Assembly (NCBI GenBank): GCA_905221605.1
Contig: CAJNDS010002443.1
Coordinates: forward strand, 321,001 to 385,000
From: Symbiodinium natans
Taxonomy: Eukaryota > Sar > Dinophyceae > Suessiales > Symbiodiniaceae
Direction of reading: 5' to 3'
DNA: 64,000 nucleotides
Part shown: positions 33,730 through 44,387 of the stretch, piece by piece
Layout of the letters: every line of letters begins with the position of its first letter
How positions within the stretch are numbered: position 1 is the stretch's first letter
The notes under the pieces: generated by a model
Told to the model about the DNA's origin: nothing
Databases searched by the model: none
Seen by the model: the letters and a program-made list of their open reading frames with translations, nothing else
Program-made: the position numbers and the translations under genes

Positions 33730-36470
33730 CCCTCACTCCTCCTTCACTCCTCTTTCTTTCAAACTTTCGGAATCTAGGAAAAGCCCTGTGCTTCTGAGAG
33801 ACATATTTGCTTCTCCTGCGGATGGGGGGGGGGGGGCATGTTAACCTACTTTCGATTGTTTAAAAAGCCTGTCGAAGCTATGTCGACACATGGAGTTCGG
33901 GCTCGTCGAGCGTTTAGGGGCGGCTTAGGGTTGGGAAGTCGAACTCACGGAGTCCCATCGTTTTTAAGCGAGCATTCGAAGATAACAACCCAATTCCAAG
34001 CTTCCCAGCGCGGCACCCATCAGGGCCTCATTAGGGGGTTCTTGAGGTGGGAAACATGGGTCAGAGCCCCTTTTTGAGAGCTGCTTTCGCCCGGGTCTTC
34101 TATACTTCTTCTGGAGTGTGCCTACCCCAAGAGAATCCCGCAGAGAATTCCTTGGAGCGCCCACAAGTGAACCCTGCAAAGCAGCCCTCAAAGGGCCACC
34201 TGGGGTGTTCTGTACCCAGCTGTGCCCATGAAGTCAAAAGGTGTAGGGTGGGGGGGTGTGATGGAAGTAAATAACTTCTTGGGGCACCTTCTCTTGCAGT
34301 GACCGGTCATCTTGGCCAGGCCCTCTCCGGAGACCCTACCGGAGGCGTCACCTGATGCACTCACCATTAGCTGATAAACTGCAGTTTTGGCCCAGTCGAA
34401 GAGACTGCGGTACCGCGCTGTGGTTTATTGTGTGGCTTCTTGTGTGTTTTGGTGATGGATGTCGCTGTCTGATGTCTTGGCAGCGGTATGGCAACCCGTG
34501 GTGCTCTGTTGTCAAAGCGCACAGCGGCATCCCGGATCTGTTGCAGGGCTCCGATGTCTGGTCGAATCCCGCTCCGAGCGCAAAGGCCCGTGGACAGCTT
34601 CACAGTGGACTTCGGGAGATGGGAGTGGTTCTAAGCAGGGACCCCCCCCAGCCCTTCCCAACGGAGGGGACCTTCCAGATGGAATTCCATGATGATCAAC
34701 GCATCTAGAATGTAAGGGGAAAAGCCTGGGGGATGGGGGGAGGGCAAAAACACCTTTGCGGGCCGGTTTTCAGGCCTCCATTTGGCCTCTTTGGGGCCTT
34801 TGTTCGTGTCGTTGGGTCCGCTGGTGTCCGATAATTAATCACATGCTGCTGATGCCGGCAATATGCCGGCCTTCCGGGCACCGTCTGGCGCCTTCCGTCA
34901 CCTGGGGGCCTCATCTGGGGCCTGTAGCGCTGGGCGAACCGTGCCAGCCTCCACAGCAGACAAAGACTAAAGAGAGGTTTCATGTCAGCCCACGGCTTGA
35001 GAACAACCCCCAGATGTCAGGATAGCGGGATGTATGGGGCAAACGCGCTCTCATCAGATTGTTTCCTCAGCGGGGTTTTTCCGAGACGGTCATTGCATGG
35101 AAGGAAAGCTTTTCTTGAATGCGGCTTCTTGAATGTGAAATTGACGCAAGTGCACAGCAGGAGGATCCCTGGACGCGAGAGGATCCCTGGAGTCGAGGTA
35201 GGGACGGAGGCCAGACTGAGAGGGCTCCGAAGTTTGTTTCATGAACGTTTAGGGGCATGAGCTGCTTTGCCGGCAGGTGCAGCGACAAAGGCAGGAATTC
35301 TCGTGCATTTGTGGGTGCAGTGTTTCCTGCAGAGTAGAGGTCGTCAGTCTGGAGGAATCATATAGGGGGCATCTGCCTTTCTGACTGTTGTTGAGCTTTG
35401 ACTCTTGCAAGCGGCTATTTTTGTTTGGGGTGGAGTGGGTGGGACAGTCTGAAAAAGAAACAGTTCCCAGCACGCTTTCGACCTCGTGTTGCCCAAGGCT
35501 TCACGTAGCTCGGCAATGTTAGGCATTGTTTGCTTCATTCAGGCAGGCTGGCTGGCTCTCAGTTGTCTGGACCAATGATCTGCTCAGGATAAGACTTTTG
35601 CTCATGCAACGTAGTTGAACTGACCAACTGTGCCCATTTGGTGTTGGGTTGTATCGATGTTAATGTCAGCAGAAGTTGAAGCTGCAGGTTTGCAACATCA
35701 AGTCACAAGAACCCCGGTCTCGGAAAGCAGATTCGGAGACTTGCTTCAAAGCCTTGCGGCAGGAACCTTCGAGCACCTTCGCGCCCAGCACCGATCTCAA
35801 GGCATGCGGCCAGAGAAACGCGTTAGCTTGCTCCAAAGTTGTTGCGAACTGGCGATGCCTCTATCGTAGCATGTGTGCCCCTAGGGTGAGGATTGTGTGG
35901 CTCCGTTTTGCATGCAAGGGCTCTCTAACAGCGCAAGGCTTCCCAACGCAAGTGCTTCTACCCAGCCCCGATGCACACCATCGCACCAACCCCCCCCCCT
36001 GCCACCCCCGATGCAAGAAGAAATAGGGCTGATGTAGAAATATTGGAAAGGAGGCCGGGGAGCTGGAAGTGGCTAATGCAACTCATGTCCAGCCCCCTGG
36101 GTGTTGCAACAGGCTGCCGAGCCTCGATCTGTCACCTTTGACAACAACCTCAAGGCAAAAGAACCGGCAACTGCATCGGCGCTTGCACATGATAAAGTCT
36201 ATCCGCTTCGGTCCCTTCCCAAAGGCAACGTTAGCTACTAGGATCAGCCCAGTCCAGCCACGTCAATGGCATGGGCAGGTGACGAACATACAAGCCAGCT
36301 ACGTCCAGCCCCGAGTTGACACCCATGCTCACCGTCTTCGTCTGCTGTGCCGAGTGCAGCTTAGCCCTAGGCTCGGGAGCCTGACAGCGGCGGGCACAGT
36401 TGGCCTGCACTTTGCGATAGAACTTGCCGTAGCGTTCGCGGGCAAGAAATTGGCGCTTGACTTTCTGAGA
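33730..36470. other. Stretch with few supportable exons
   Basis: Possible short exon at about 34301-34355 after a CTTGCAG acceptor (GHLGQALSGDPTGGV, then stop), which could be an alternative end of the KH gene. Another open piece at 34530-34600 (SGIPDLLQGSDVW) is unassigned. A run of 13 G ends at 33837. Nothing else was recognised. Confidence 0.35.
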
Positions 36471-36479
36471 GCTCTCAGG

Positions 36480-37566
36480 CTTGAGCTTCGGCCCTGGCAC
36501 CCAGGGTGCCCCTGTTTTCACTCGGCTCTCTGTGCAACTGCCGTGTGTCAGTGGCATGTATGTGACCTGGGGAGAGGCCACTAGTAGGTGCGGGTACCTG
36601 GCCCAAGCCCAGGTCCAAACGGGAGTGGAGGTGGTGCCCTTGGCCATGCGAAAATCCGTCCGGAGAAGCATGATCAGCAAGGACTCGCCATAGCTGAGGT
36701 TCGAGCAGCTTCACGCCGAACGGCCCCACAAAGGCCCCAGGCCCGTTCCTGACAGTACGGCAAGATGACGGCTACTCGCACTTGGTATCGGCAGGACTCA
36801 GCTTCAGTCCAGATGGCACTGCTGGTTGGGAGCCCCAGTGCAGAAGAGTGTGCAAGAAGGTGTGATGAGGTGAGTTTCGCATCCCACTGGCCGCATAAGG
36901 CACGCAAATGAGCTTTGCACCTGCAAGCGGAACCTCAGCTGGACCCGAGCCCAGACTCGCCTCTGGACGCTGATCCAACGTGCGTGCAACACATGATGCA
37001 ACACAAGGGATGCGTGCTACCTGAAGTCATCGTTGTGAGACCATGTGAGACGTGGAACAAGCTGGCGAGGCCCCCAGATGAGCTTCGCTCCGACTGGAAC
37101 CTCCTCGGGAAGTGGCACAGGCCAGTAGGGCACCGCCGCACCTACAGCGCACAACTATTTACTGCAGTCAGATGCCACCCGGGGCTAGGCGTGCAGATGA
37201 GCTTCGGCCCGAACGGAAGCAAATCCGGAGGCCAGGTGCTCGCTTGGACAATGGACCGCATCGTGCCATGTTCCGTGTCATTCAGCCAGGGACAGAGCGC
37301 ACGGGCGAATGCAACTGAGGCTCCGGGATGAGCTTCGCTCCAAACAGTGGAGCGTCAGGGCCAGGCACTGGCGGGGGCCCCATCGGCGCAACTGTGCGAA
37401 GGGACAACGAGTGCGCGAGTGTCAAAACAGTGTCACGGGGTGTCGTGGGAGGGTGATGGAGGGTGCAAAGATGCCAAGATGCAGAGGTGCTCAGATGAGT
37501 TTTGCCCCCACTGGCGCGACTTCGGGAGTCTCCGCAAGCGGCCGCGGCCTCAAGTGGCCCATGTGG
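36480..37566 (+). repeat. Segmental duplication, copy A (with MSFAP modules)
   Basis: Matches 38579-39862. Near-identity holds from about 36669 (offset 2245, changing to 2295 because copy B has about 50 extra bp near 39000) to about 37566. The first 190 bp are more diverged. The right end breaks off abruptly after CTCAAGTGGCCC in both copies. Confidence 0.9.
36908..37545 (+). CDS. Array of MSFAP-type exon modules, copy A
   Basis: Five short open segments begin with ATGAGCTT(C/T)G or ATGAGTTTTG at 36908, 37078, 37197, 37328 and 37495, spaced 119-170 bp. They read MSFAPASGTSAG, MSFAPTGTSSGSGTG, MSFGPNGSKSGGQ, MSFAPNSGASGPGTGG and MSFAPTGATSGVSA. Most are preceded by CAG, as after a splice acceptor; the module at 37197 is followed by a GT donor. 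A sixth, weaker one (SFGPGTQGAP) starts at 36484. They look like duplicated exons coding a Gly/Ser/Thr/Pro-rich tail, perhaps of the upstream KH gene. No domain is known to me. Each could equally start translation at its Met. Confidence 0.4.
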
Positions 37567-37569
37567 CCC

Positions 37570-38570
37570 CAAATGGCCCCGCCTCGATCTGTTGTTCGAA
37601 TTGTTCTGGTTGCTTGACATGCCCAACTTGACACCTGCATGGTGCCATTGGCGACCTGTAGCGGGACTACAAGTAAGGGGGAACACAGGTGCCATGAGTG
37701 TGTGCGTAGTTATATCTTATGACTTTGACAGCCAAAGTCAGTCCCATACTCACCGCGCAGTCCACCTAAAGTTACAGTACCTTTCAGAAGCTTCGTGATC
37801 ACTTCCAAAGCCTTGGCGATGGACGCTGACGACCAGCCACGGCGCCGACGGGACGTGGAGGGCGGCAAAGAGCTGTCTCGCAAGGCAGGACTTCTTAGTC
37901 TTCTTGCTGGTTGTCCATGCCACCTCAGTCAGAGAACCGAGCTCCACTGAGCGCAATCTGGGCACAGGAGCGCGTGCGGCAGCTGCAACGTGAGTGTTTC
38001 GAAGGCAGTTATGCAGTAGGAGGTCGTTTTGTTGTGGAGGCTGGTACTTGACATGTCCATGGCCAGCTTTCAACGACTTTGCCTAAGGCATGCCGAGCAG
38101 CAGGCAGGGGAGCCCATCTTACTTCTGGTGTTGCTTGGGGTCTTTGCCCTGATCTTCATCGGTGCGTTCGTCTTTGCCATCCGAGTGGCGAAGAAGGGAG
38201 AATGACAACCAAAGGCTAAGGGGACGTCTGTGATCACGTGGAGCAGGTGGAGCAGAGTGGGGAGGGTGGAGCAGTGAGGACGCCACGCCGGGCCAAGCTA
38301 AGCCTTCTGAAGCAGAAGTTGGCCAGCGCCCAGTCCGAGTAGGTCTCTACGGCGAAGCTTTGTGAAGCTACCAAGCTCTTGCAGGCATCCGCGCAAAAAA
38401 ATCAACATGGACCGACATTGTACGTAAGTGCCACCCCTGTAAACAACAGCTGGAGGCATTCTGCCTCCACCACACATTGGTAGTTCTTTTCGTCGAAGAT
38501 GCATGGTTCCGTTTTCACGCAAGCACAGTTTCTGGGCAACTGGACTCAGGCCAGGACCCTCCAAAGCATG
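37570..38570. other. Spacer between the two duplicated module arrays
   Basis: One + piece at about 38058-38205 contains a hydrophobic run (GEPILLLVLLGVFALIFIGAF) after AEQQA and ends RVAKKGE and a stop. This is a plausible single transmembrane terminal exon of unknown identity. Little else is readable. Confidence 0.35.
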
Positions 38571-38578
38571 GAGTGGAG

Positions 38579-39862
38579 ATGAGCTTCGGCCTGGCACCCT
38601 TGGATCCAGGGTGCAAGTTCAGAACAAGGCAAGACACGCTAATGCGCACAGCAAGGTGTGTGATGCGTGTGCCAGTGGCATGTATGTGACCTGAGCAGGG
38701 GCCGCTAGCTGGTAGGACTCCGTGCCCAAGCTCAGGTCCAAACGGGAGTGGAGGTGGTGCCCTTGGCCATCCGATTGCTGAAGTGCGAAAAGGCAGGTTG
38801 CGGTGTGACCGGCATAGTGACGACCACACCATCAAAATACCTCCCATCACCTCCCATCACGTCACGGTCAGAAGCTATCGTGAAGATGTCCTCTCAGCAT
38901 CCGTCCGCAGAAACATGATCAGCCAGGACTAGCCATAGCTGAGGTTCGAGCAGCTTCACGCCGAACGGCCCCACAAAGACCCCAGGCCCGTTTGCATTCC
39001 TCGCTTCTGCCTCGGTTCTGGGGAGAGTCTTCAGAGTCTTCGCCTGACAGTACGGCACGATGACGGCTACTCGCACTTGGTATCGGCAGGACTCAGCTTC
39101 AGTCCAGATGGCACTTCTGGTTGGGAGCCCCAGTGCAGAAGAGTGTGCGAGAACTTGTGATGAGGTGAGTTTCGCATCCCACTGGCCGCATAAGGCACGC
39201 AAATGAGCTTTGCACCTGCAAGCGGAACCTCAGCTGGACCCGAGCCCAGACTCGCCTCTGGACGCTGATCCAACGTGCGTGCAACACATGATGCAACACA
39301 AGGGATGCGTGCTACCTGAAGTCATCGTTGTGAGACCATGTGAGACGTGGAACAAGCTGGCGAGGCCCCCAGATGAGCTTCGCTCCGACTGGAACCTCCT
39401 CGGGAAGTGGCACAGGCCAGTAGGGCACCGCCGCACCTACAGCGCACAACTATTTACTGCAGTCAGATGCCACCCGGGGCTAGGCGTGCAGATGAGCTTC
39501 GGCCCGAACGGAAGCAAATCCGGAGGCCAGGTGCTCGCTTGGACAATGGACCGCATCGTGCCATGTTCCGTGTCATTCAGCCAGGGACAGAGCGCACGGG
39601 CGAATGCAACTGAGGCTCCGGGATGAGCTTCGCTCCAAACAGTGGAGCGTCAGGGCCAGGCACTGGCGGGGGCCCCATCGGCGCAACTGTGCGAAGGGAC
39701 AACGAGTGCGCGAGTGTCAAAACAGTGTCACGGGGTGTCGTGGGAGGGTGATGGAGGGTGCAAAGATGCCAAGATGGAGAGGTGCTCAGATGAGTTTTGC
39801 CCCCACTGGCGCGACTTCGGGAGTCTCCGCAAGCGGCCGCGGCCTCAAGTGGCCCCATGTGG
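38579..39862 (+). repeat. Segmental duplication, copy B
   Basis: Direct repeat of 36480-37566 with the same five modules at 39203, 39373, 39492, 39623 and 39790, plus a sixth related segment at 38579 (MSFGLAPLDPG). Differences are few: one base in the last module's lead-in (39777) and the 50-bp insertion near 39000. Confidence 0.9.
39203..39840 (+). CDS. Array of MSFAP-type exon modules, copy B
   Basis: Exact counterparts of the modules at 36908-37545, each 2295 bp downstream, with unchanged peptides. That the Gly/Ser/Pro peptides have not acquired stops or frameshifts says little because the duplication is recent. The function is unknown, as for copy A. Confidence 0.4.
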
Positions 39863-40090
39863 CTCTGCAGCTTCCACCGTGAACTGAACGCAGCTTGGGG
39901 GCCTCTGTTGGAGTTTGTGTGTTACCCTTGCCATGAATTGAAGCTTGTAGAGGGCATCGAAATATTTCAGGCCTAGCGGCACGGGCCGGCCCCCGCCCCC
40001 CAAAGCACGAAACCTTGAACCTTGGCACTGTCTTCTCTTTCCCGTGTCTTTGTCCTCTCTTTCTCTCTGTCTCTCTTTCTCCTGCCTTCG

Positions 40091-40150
40091 CCCCCCCTCC
40101 CTCCCCCCCCCCCCCCCCCCCCCCCCGCGCGCGCGCGCGCGCGCGCGCAC
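40091..40150 (+). repeat. Poly-C run joined to (GC)n
   Basis: A C-rich segment with an unbroken run of roughly 20 C passes directly into about 12 alternating GC dinucleotides. The length of the C run may be unreliable in any assembly. Confidence 0.9.
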
Positions 40151-40344
40151 CCGCATCAGGAGCATCAGTGGGGTTGGTTTGGGGGCCTTAAAAGCATTCT
40201 ATGCATGCGTTTTGCCTTCGAAAAACCTTCAGAAAACGCTGTAAACACGTGTTTTTGGGCTTGGGAAGCCTTTTGGGACCCAGGAAAGGGAGCATCATGA
40301 GCATCAGCGGCCTCCCCCAGGCCATCCAAAACCCCCTTAAACAC

Positions 40345-40480
40345 GCCGATTGTATGTGCTTGAACGCTTGCGTGCCCACGAAACCCCCAAAAGCAAGACC
40401 CCGAATGCCCTTAAGGGCATTCGGGGTCCTGCTGTTCGGGTGTTTTGTAGGCACGAAGCCGTTCGAGCGCGTAAAATGAG
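40345..40480. repeat. Foldback element with a 32-bp perfect palindrome
   Basis: Bases 40397-40412 are the exact reverse complement of 40413-40428, centred on CTTAAG. Outside this core the arms continue as an imperfect inverted repeat: GCGTGCCCACGAAACCCCC on the left pairs with the complement of GGGTGTTTTGTAGGCACG on the right, and the match continues through GCTTGAACGC / GTTCGAGCGC. The whole could form a hairpin of some 120 bp. It may be a MITE-like or structural element; no target-site duplication was identified. Confidence 0.75.
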
Positions 40481-41284
40481 CGATTTTAGGGGCGTTTTTA
40501 CGTGGACCCACAAAACACTCGGTATTTACGAGGTTTTCTGCTGTTGGAACACCCCCCCAAACCGAGCATCATGAGCATCAGCTGGGTCTCTGGGCCGTGG
40601 GCCCGGACCCCCCCACGAAGCCCAAGAGAAGCGATGGCTCGATGATGCGCCCGGACCCCGCGCATCAGCAGCATCAGCAGACCCCCCCCCGGACGTGGGT
40701 TTCGATGATGCGCACTTTGGGGGCGGGTCAAGGGCAACAGGGGTGGGGGTCGGAGGCACGCGTGAAAAACCTCATAAAAACACGGTATTTACGGTGATTT
40801 CAGCGTTTTTCAGCGTTTTTTATTGCCTTGGGCCCGCGGGCCAGGGCTGCTGATGCTCATGATGCTCGCCTGGTTTTGGGCTTCCGGTACCCCCCCCAAA
40901 CCTTGAAAAACGTGGTTTCGGCCTGGCGCGCGCCCCATGTGAAAAGCTAGGGCCGATGATGCGCGCCCGTGAGGGTTTAATGGGGTGCTGCGGGTGTTTT
41001 GTGGCCTCGGTTTTTCGTAAAAACCCATGGTTTTTACGAGGTTTTCGTGCTTTTCGCACCACCGCGTGTTGCGTCCCCTTGGATGCCGTTTTGGAGGCCT
41101 CCCGAAGGGCCCCGCGCGAATTTGAAGCAATTTTGGGCGGGGTCGGCGGCTCGGGCGCTCGCCCCTTAAAGCTAGCGCTTTAGTGCGACGCGGGCTCCGC
41201 CCTGGACCACGGGCGGCGCGGGGGCCGGATTTTAAGGGGCTGCGCCCATGGGCGGGCAGCGCAGGCAGAAGCGCGGGGCGAGCA

Positions 41285-41453
41285 GTTTCTAACCATTTTG
41301 AGGCCCCTAAACTCCCTTAAAATCTCTAAGCGTTAAGTTTCTAAGCATTTTCAGGCCCCTAAACTCCCTTCAAATCTCTAAGCGTTTGAGGCTCCTAGAC
41401 TCCCTTAACGTTTCTAAGCACTTTATAAGGCCCCTAAACTCCCTTTTTCCTAG
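41285..41453 (+). repeat. Tandem repeat of about 55 bp
   Basis: Three to four imperfect units of TTTCTAAGCATTTT..GGCCCCTAAACTCCCTT..AATCTCTAAGCG. The repeat is internally made of CTAA-containing words. No coding potential. Confidence 0.85.
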
Positions 41454-42469
41454 CCCCGACCTTAGACACATCGCTTATGCCCGCCCTTTGGGGGGCGTCA
41501 TGCTCCTGATGCGCCCCCGGGGTCCCGCCCCGGGAGCCGCTGATGCTCCTGATGCGCGCCTGGGGGTCCCGGGCTGGACCCGCTGATGCTCATGATGCGC
41601 GCCCTCTGGGGGCCTCCGTGGCGACGCAAAAAACCACGAAAAAAAAAACCGTTCACCGGCGGCACGCGGGGGTCGGCGGCACTGGCGTCCGGCCTAATTC
41701 TGCTTCGCAGAAGGCCAGAGGCCAGCAAGGCTATTCCCGGGACGACCCGGGCTAAAAGGTCCGCATTTGCTCGGTCCTTTGGGGACCTCGCGCTGCCCGA
41801 TTTAATGGCTGCCGCCAGTGCCGCCGACCCCCGAGGACCATCCAGTAGCCATATATACATACTTATATATTCTTGGGCAAACAGCAGTATGGGAGCAAAC
41901 AGCAGGATGGGAGTATGGCTCGTTGAAAGGCAAGTTTGGAACAACTCACGGATGCTCATTAGTTGGGTCGCTTGTGGCACGACTACTTGGCGGTTTAGTG
42001 TGCTGGCAACACAGAAGGCACGAGCAAGGAGCCCCTGTCACGGCCAGGCTTTTCTGGAAACAGCAGCAACACAGGTCAGCACAGGTAAGCGCTGTTGCGG
42101 TGAAACGCGTGGAGACAGCGTTGCACGGTCCATTGCTCCGCGAGCAAGGCCCGCGAGCAATGCCTGTCATGCAGACTGCTCCTGATGCGCGGGATGTCAA
42201 AAAAGCGTTCTGTGTTGCTGGAGCCGGCTCTGCCAGCACTGTTGCTCTGCATGAAGGTACGAGATTTCGGGACATGACCTTGAATCAGACGCACATGCCT
42301 CAGAAAACAGCAAGGGACAAATCAGAAAACAGCATCAGAAAACAGCGAGGAACGCATCATACCCATTTCGGGACAGCTGCTACGCATCTGAGCCGTTCAC
42401 ATGCATTTCGTAATGTAAGGGTCTGAGGTACACAGGAAGTGCAAAGAGTAGTCATGCTGCAAATTGCGG

Positions 42470-43245
42470 CATGCGCTGGAGCCCTTAAAACTTAGCTATG
42501 GGCCATGGCATGCCTGGTACCATGGGTGGGGCGGAGCGGGGAGAGCAGGGGGAGCGGAGCGGGCGGGCATCACTGGGGCCCTTCGAGCTCTGCCTGGCCA
42601 TGGGGCATGGGGGGGAGACCCCATGAGGCCATGGGGCCATGGGCTATGGGGCATGGCATGCCTGGTACCATGGGCCGGGTGGGCTGAGCTGGAGCCTTTT
42701 ACCTCAGCTATGGGCCATGGCGTGCCTGGGGCGGAGCGGGCGGGGAGAGCAGGGGAGTGGAGCGGGAGGGCGTGCGCTAAACCCTTAAAAAAGCTGTGGC
42801 CATGGGGCCATGAGGCCATGGGGGCCATGGGGGGCATGGCAGCAGAGGGAACGGAGCGGGCGGGCATGCGCTAAAGCCCTTAATTAAAACTCAGCCTAAA
42901 AAAAGCGTCCAATCTAGGGACATGGGATGGGGGCCATGGGGAACATAGCATGTGGTACCTGGTACGGCAGGGCCATGATGGGCCATGGCAGCCCATGGGC
43001 CACGGCAGGGCCATGATGGGGCCATGGGGGCCATGGCGGTCATGGGCCATGGGGCATGGCGTGCCTGGTACCATGGCCGGAGCGGGCCGGGGAGAGCAGG
43101 GGGAGCGGAGGGGGCGGGCATGCACTGGAGCCCTTAAAACTCAGCTGGAGAGCAGGGGGGGCCAGGGACATGGGGCCATGGGACCTTGGGGCCATGGGGC
43201 CATGAGGCCATGGGGTCATGGGCTACCGGTGAGGGCTTGGGCGTG
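42470..43245 (+). repeat. CCATGG-rich compound repeat domain
   Basis: Four or so long, imperfect units each combine GAGCCCTTAAAACTCAGCT, GGGCCATGGCATGCCTGG, TACCATGG and a purine-rich GGAGCGGGCGGGGAGAGCAGG block, with runs of GGCCATGGG in between. The unit order is shuffled. Open frames on both strands are consequences of the composition. Confidence 0.85.
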
Positions 43246-43249
43246 CTGA

Positions 43250-44380
43250 GGTTATGGGTGCCATGGGTCGAGCGGCGAACTCAGGGAATGGAGAGCACTA
43301 TGGGTCTTCACTGACGCCGCTTCGCTCCAGCTGGGGTCGGCGGATTAAGAGGGCCGGCTAGCCATTGATGTGATACCATACTTTCAGGGCTACTGACATG
43401 CTCCGACTGTCAGGTCAGGCTCCAAGCTTTAGCCCAGAGAAGCCAAGCGAGGGCCCTTAGCAAACGCGTTTTGTGCGCTTTGTTTAGGACTCGCGTGCTT
43501 TTAGAGTGCCAATTTTAGAGGATTTGCATAGCAACTGAAGAGCCATTCCTGCATTGGTGCAGTGGGGAAGCTGTGCAGTGCTGTACGGTTGATCGATTGT
43601 CCTCCAGCTGGCCCCATGACATTGAGCCTATCAGCATCATCCGCAGGGACAGGTGTGGCCATGCTCACAGTCGCTAGTCGTACCTCGCAGCCCGCTGTTA
43701 AAGTCCTACCGGCGGCTTTGCAGACTTGCAGACTTGAAGGTGGCGGAATGAGTGTCGATGGGCGTCCTGCCTTGGGCGTCACGGGCATGGGCCTCTCGGA
43801 AAGAATATGAAAGAATCGAGAGTCTGGAAAAGAGATCGCTTTTGGACGTGGAATAAGCCCCAGCCTGGAGAAGGCCTTGACAGCCTCGGCGGCCTCAACA
43901 GCGAGATGATGCTCGGCTCTCCTCAGCCCGGAGTCTGCTCTCTGCAAAAGAAAGTAGCAGACATAAGCCTCACTTAAACTCTCCTGCAGAATCCGAGGAT
44001 CGCTGGATCAACCTCCCAGCTGCAACTGCTGCTGCCCACTTCGCTTCTCCAGGACCACAAGAAGCAAAGTGAGGGGACGAGTGAGTGATCCAACCTGGTT
44101 TCCCGAGTAGCATCGCCGGTCGGGTTTACATCGATTCGATTTCAATCCACACTGGACTCCCCAACACAGCAACGCAGGAGGCTTTGTTTCAGGTTTCAAC
44201 ACAGCAGACTTGGTTGATCCTCGTGGGGCTTCCTCGGCGAGCGCCACTCTAGTGATCTATTGACGTCTCAAGATTCCAGCGCTAGCCTGTCAGCGGTGGG
44301 CATCTGCAAACATCGCGTTCGTTAAATCCTGGAGCTGGTGGTCATCTGCTTAACGGAGCCGCGGCCCTGAGACTGTCAGG
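43250..44380. other. Exon-poor stretch, possible coiled-coil exons
   Basis: Around 43860-43950 both strands offer short Ala/Leu/Arg-rich helical frames: plus SLEKALTASAASTA and ARLSSARSLLSAKE; minus ADSGLRRAEHHLAVEAAEAV after a strong TTTCTTTTGCAG acceptor. Alanine- and leucine-rich codons make both strands look helical, so no call is made. Confidence 0.3.
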
Positions 44381-44387
44381 ACCTGCG

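Larger units (their letters stand above)
40153..41600. repeat. Dispersed 17-19 bp motif with an orientation switch
   Basis: GCATCATGAGCATCAGC or close variants occur at 40153, 40292, 40566 and 40660. The reverse complement (GCTGATGCTCATGATGC and variants with CTCCTG) occurs at 40849, 41499, 41539 and 41582, and a part copy at 42178. All copies left of about 40.7 kb point one way and all copies right of 40.85 kb the other. Shorter GATGATGCGC words at 40640, 40704 and 40954 are related. Confidence 0.75.

Noticed and set aside
36915-37331. 138-codon + frame across the first module array (and its copy at 39210)
   Set aside because: It runs through modules and spacers in a different phase, has no protein-like features, and is open partly by chance. 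Its perfect copy only reflects the recent duplication.
42464-42874. Open frames on both strands across the CCATGG-rich repeats
   Set aside because: Stops are absent because of the repeated GC-rich words, not because of coding constraint.
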